DNA from: an uncultured Bacteroidaceae bacterium
GTDB lineage: Bacteria > Bacteroidota > Bacteroidia > Bacteroidales > Bacteroidaceae
DNA length: 61,055 nt
Reading direction: 5' to 3'
Assembly: GCA_905235285.1 (NCBI GenBank)
Contig: CAJOLI010000002.1
Coordinates: 1-61,055, forward strand
A program made the position numbers and the translations under genes. This document shows, piece by piece, positions 61,051 through 61,055 of this stretch (its first letter is position 1; each line of letters opens with the position of its first letter). The notes beneath the pieces were generated by a model, which was not told the DNA's origin, ran no database searches, and saw only the letters and a list, made by a program, of their open reading frames with translations.

Positions 61051-61055
61051 ATTTT

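Noticed and set aside
1..61055. tRNA or rRNA genes
   Set aside because: I looked through the intergenic gaps and saw no cloverleaf or TTCGA-type T-loop sequence; a tRNA search program would be decisive.

Overview
The window looks like a chromosomal segment from a member of the Bacteroidales, most likely Prevotellaceae. The evidence is: many promoters of the Bacteroidetes type (TAnnTTTG at -7, sometimes TTTG at -33) with little Shine-Dalgarno signal; a NagB-LmbE fusion typical of Bacteroides/Prevotella; multi-domain secreted glycoside hydrolases; Prevotella-style C-terminal tails (FDLNG... or FDLAG...) on two of them; and an M49 peptidase. I see no rRNA, tRNA, CRISPR array, prophage or intact insertion sequence. 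Genus-level assignment is inference.

Layout. 54-10151 (minus strand) is a mannan/galactan cluster: a GH27-GH26 fusion, a GH26-CE7 esterase fusion, a GH59 enzyme, a single-domain GH26, then an AraC-type regulator overlapping a cellobiose/mannobiose 2-epimerase. It fits cleavage of acetylated, galactosylated mannan outside the cytoplasm and epimerisation of the disaccharide inside; no SusC/SusD transporter lies in the window. 10322-14028 is a cobalamin pair (CbiB and a CobC-like/CobQ fusion). 14284-16986 is a Ca2+-type P-ATPase. 17128-20930 (plus) holds an S9 peptidase and a GH53 endo-galactanase. 20962-27835 holds a GlsB-like membrane protein, GDP-mannose 4,6-dehydratase, a convergent CapD/WbpM-type dehydratase, and then an unusual cytidylyltransferase-GHMP kinase fusion followed by a rhamnulose-1-phosphate-type aldolase and a threonine aldolase. 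27836-28872 carries a possible small RNA and a decayed REP-associated (Y1/HUH) transposase.

28873-41623 contains creatininase-family protein, aquaporin, UvrA, a GHL10/DUF187 protein, a small outer-membrane barrel, the NagB-LmbE fusion, a SIMPL protein, and a GH51 arabinofuranosidase, with a structured repeat patch at 38943-39112. 41766-48368 is a tight five-gene operon headed by a headless SbcC/Rad50-like zinc-hook coiled-coil protein, then an AraC-fold DNA-binding protein, an M49 peptidase, a HEAT-repeat protein and a nitrilase. Then come fur-purA-HAD, a TPR protein, a SNF2 helicase with SWIM finger, leuB, rubrerythrin, an MGMT-like protein, an AlkD-like protein, an SLC13 carrier and a YraN protein.

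The most unusual thread is a set of GC-rich palindromes and short tandem repeats sitting in frame inside coding genes (cbiB, cobC-cobQ, uvrA, the M49 peptidase) and directly before the nagB-lmbE start codon, in a window that also holds a dead REP-type transposase. The other two stand-out loci are the kinase fusion at 24630 and the zinc-hook operon at 41766.
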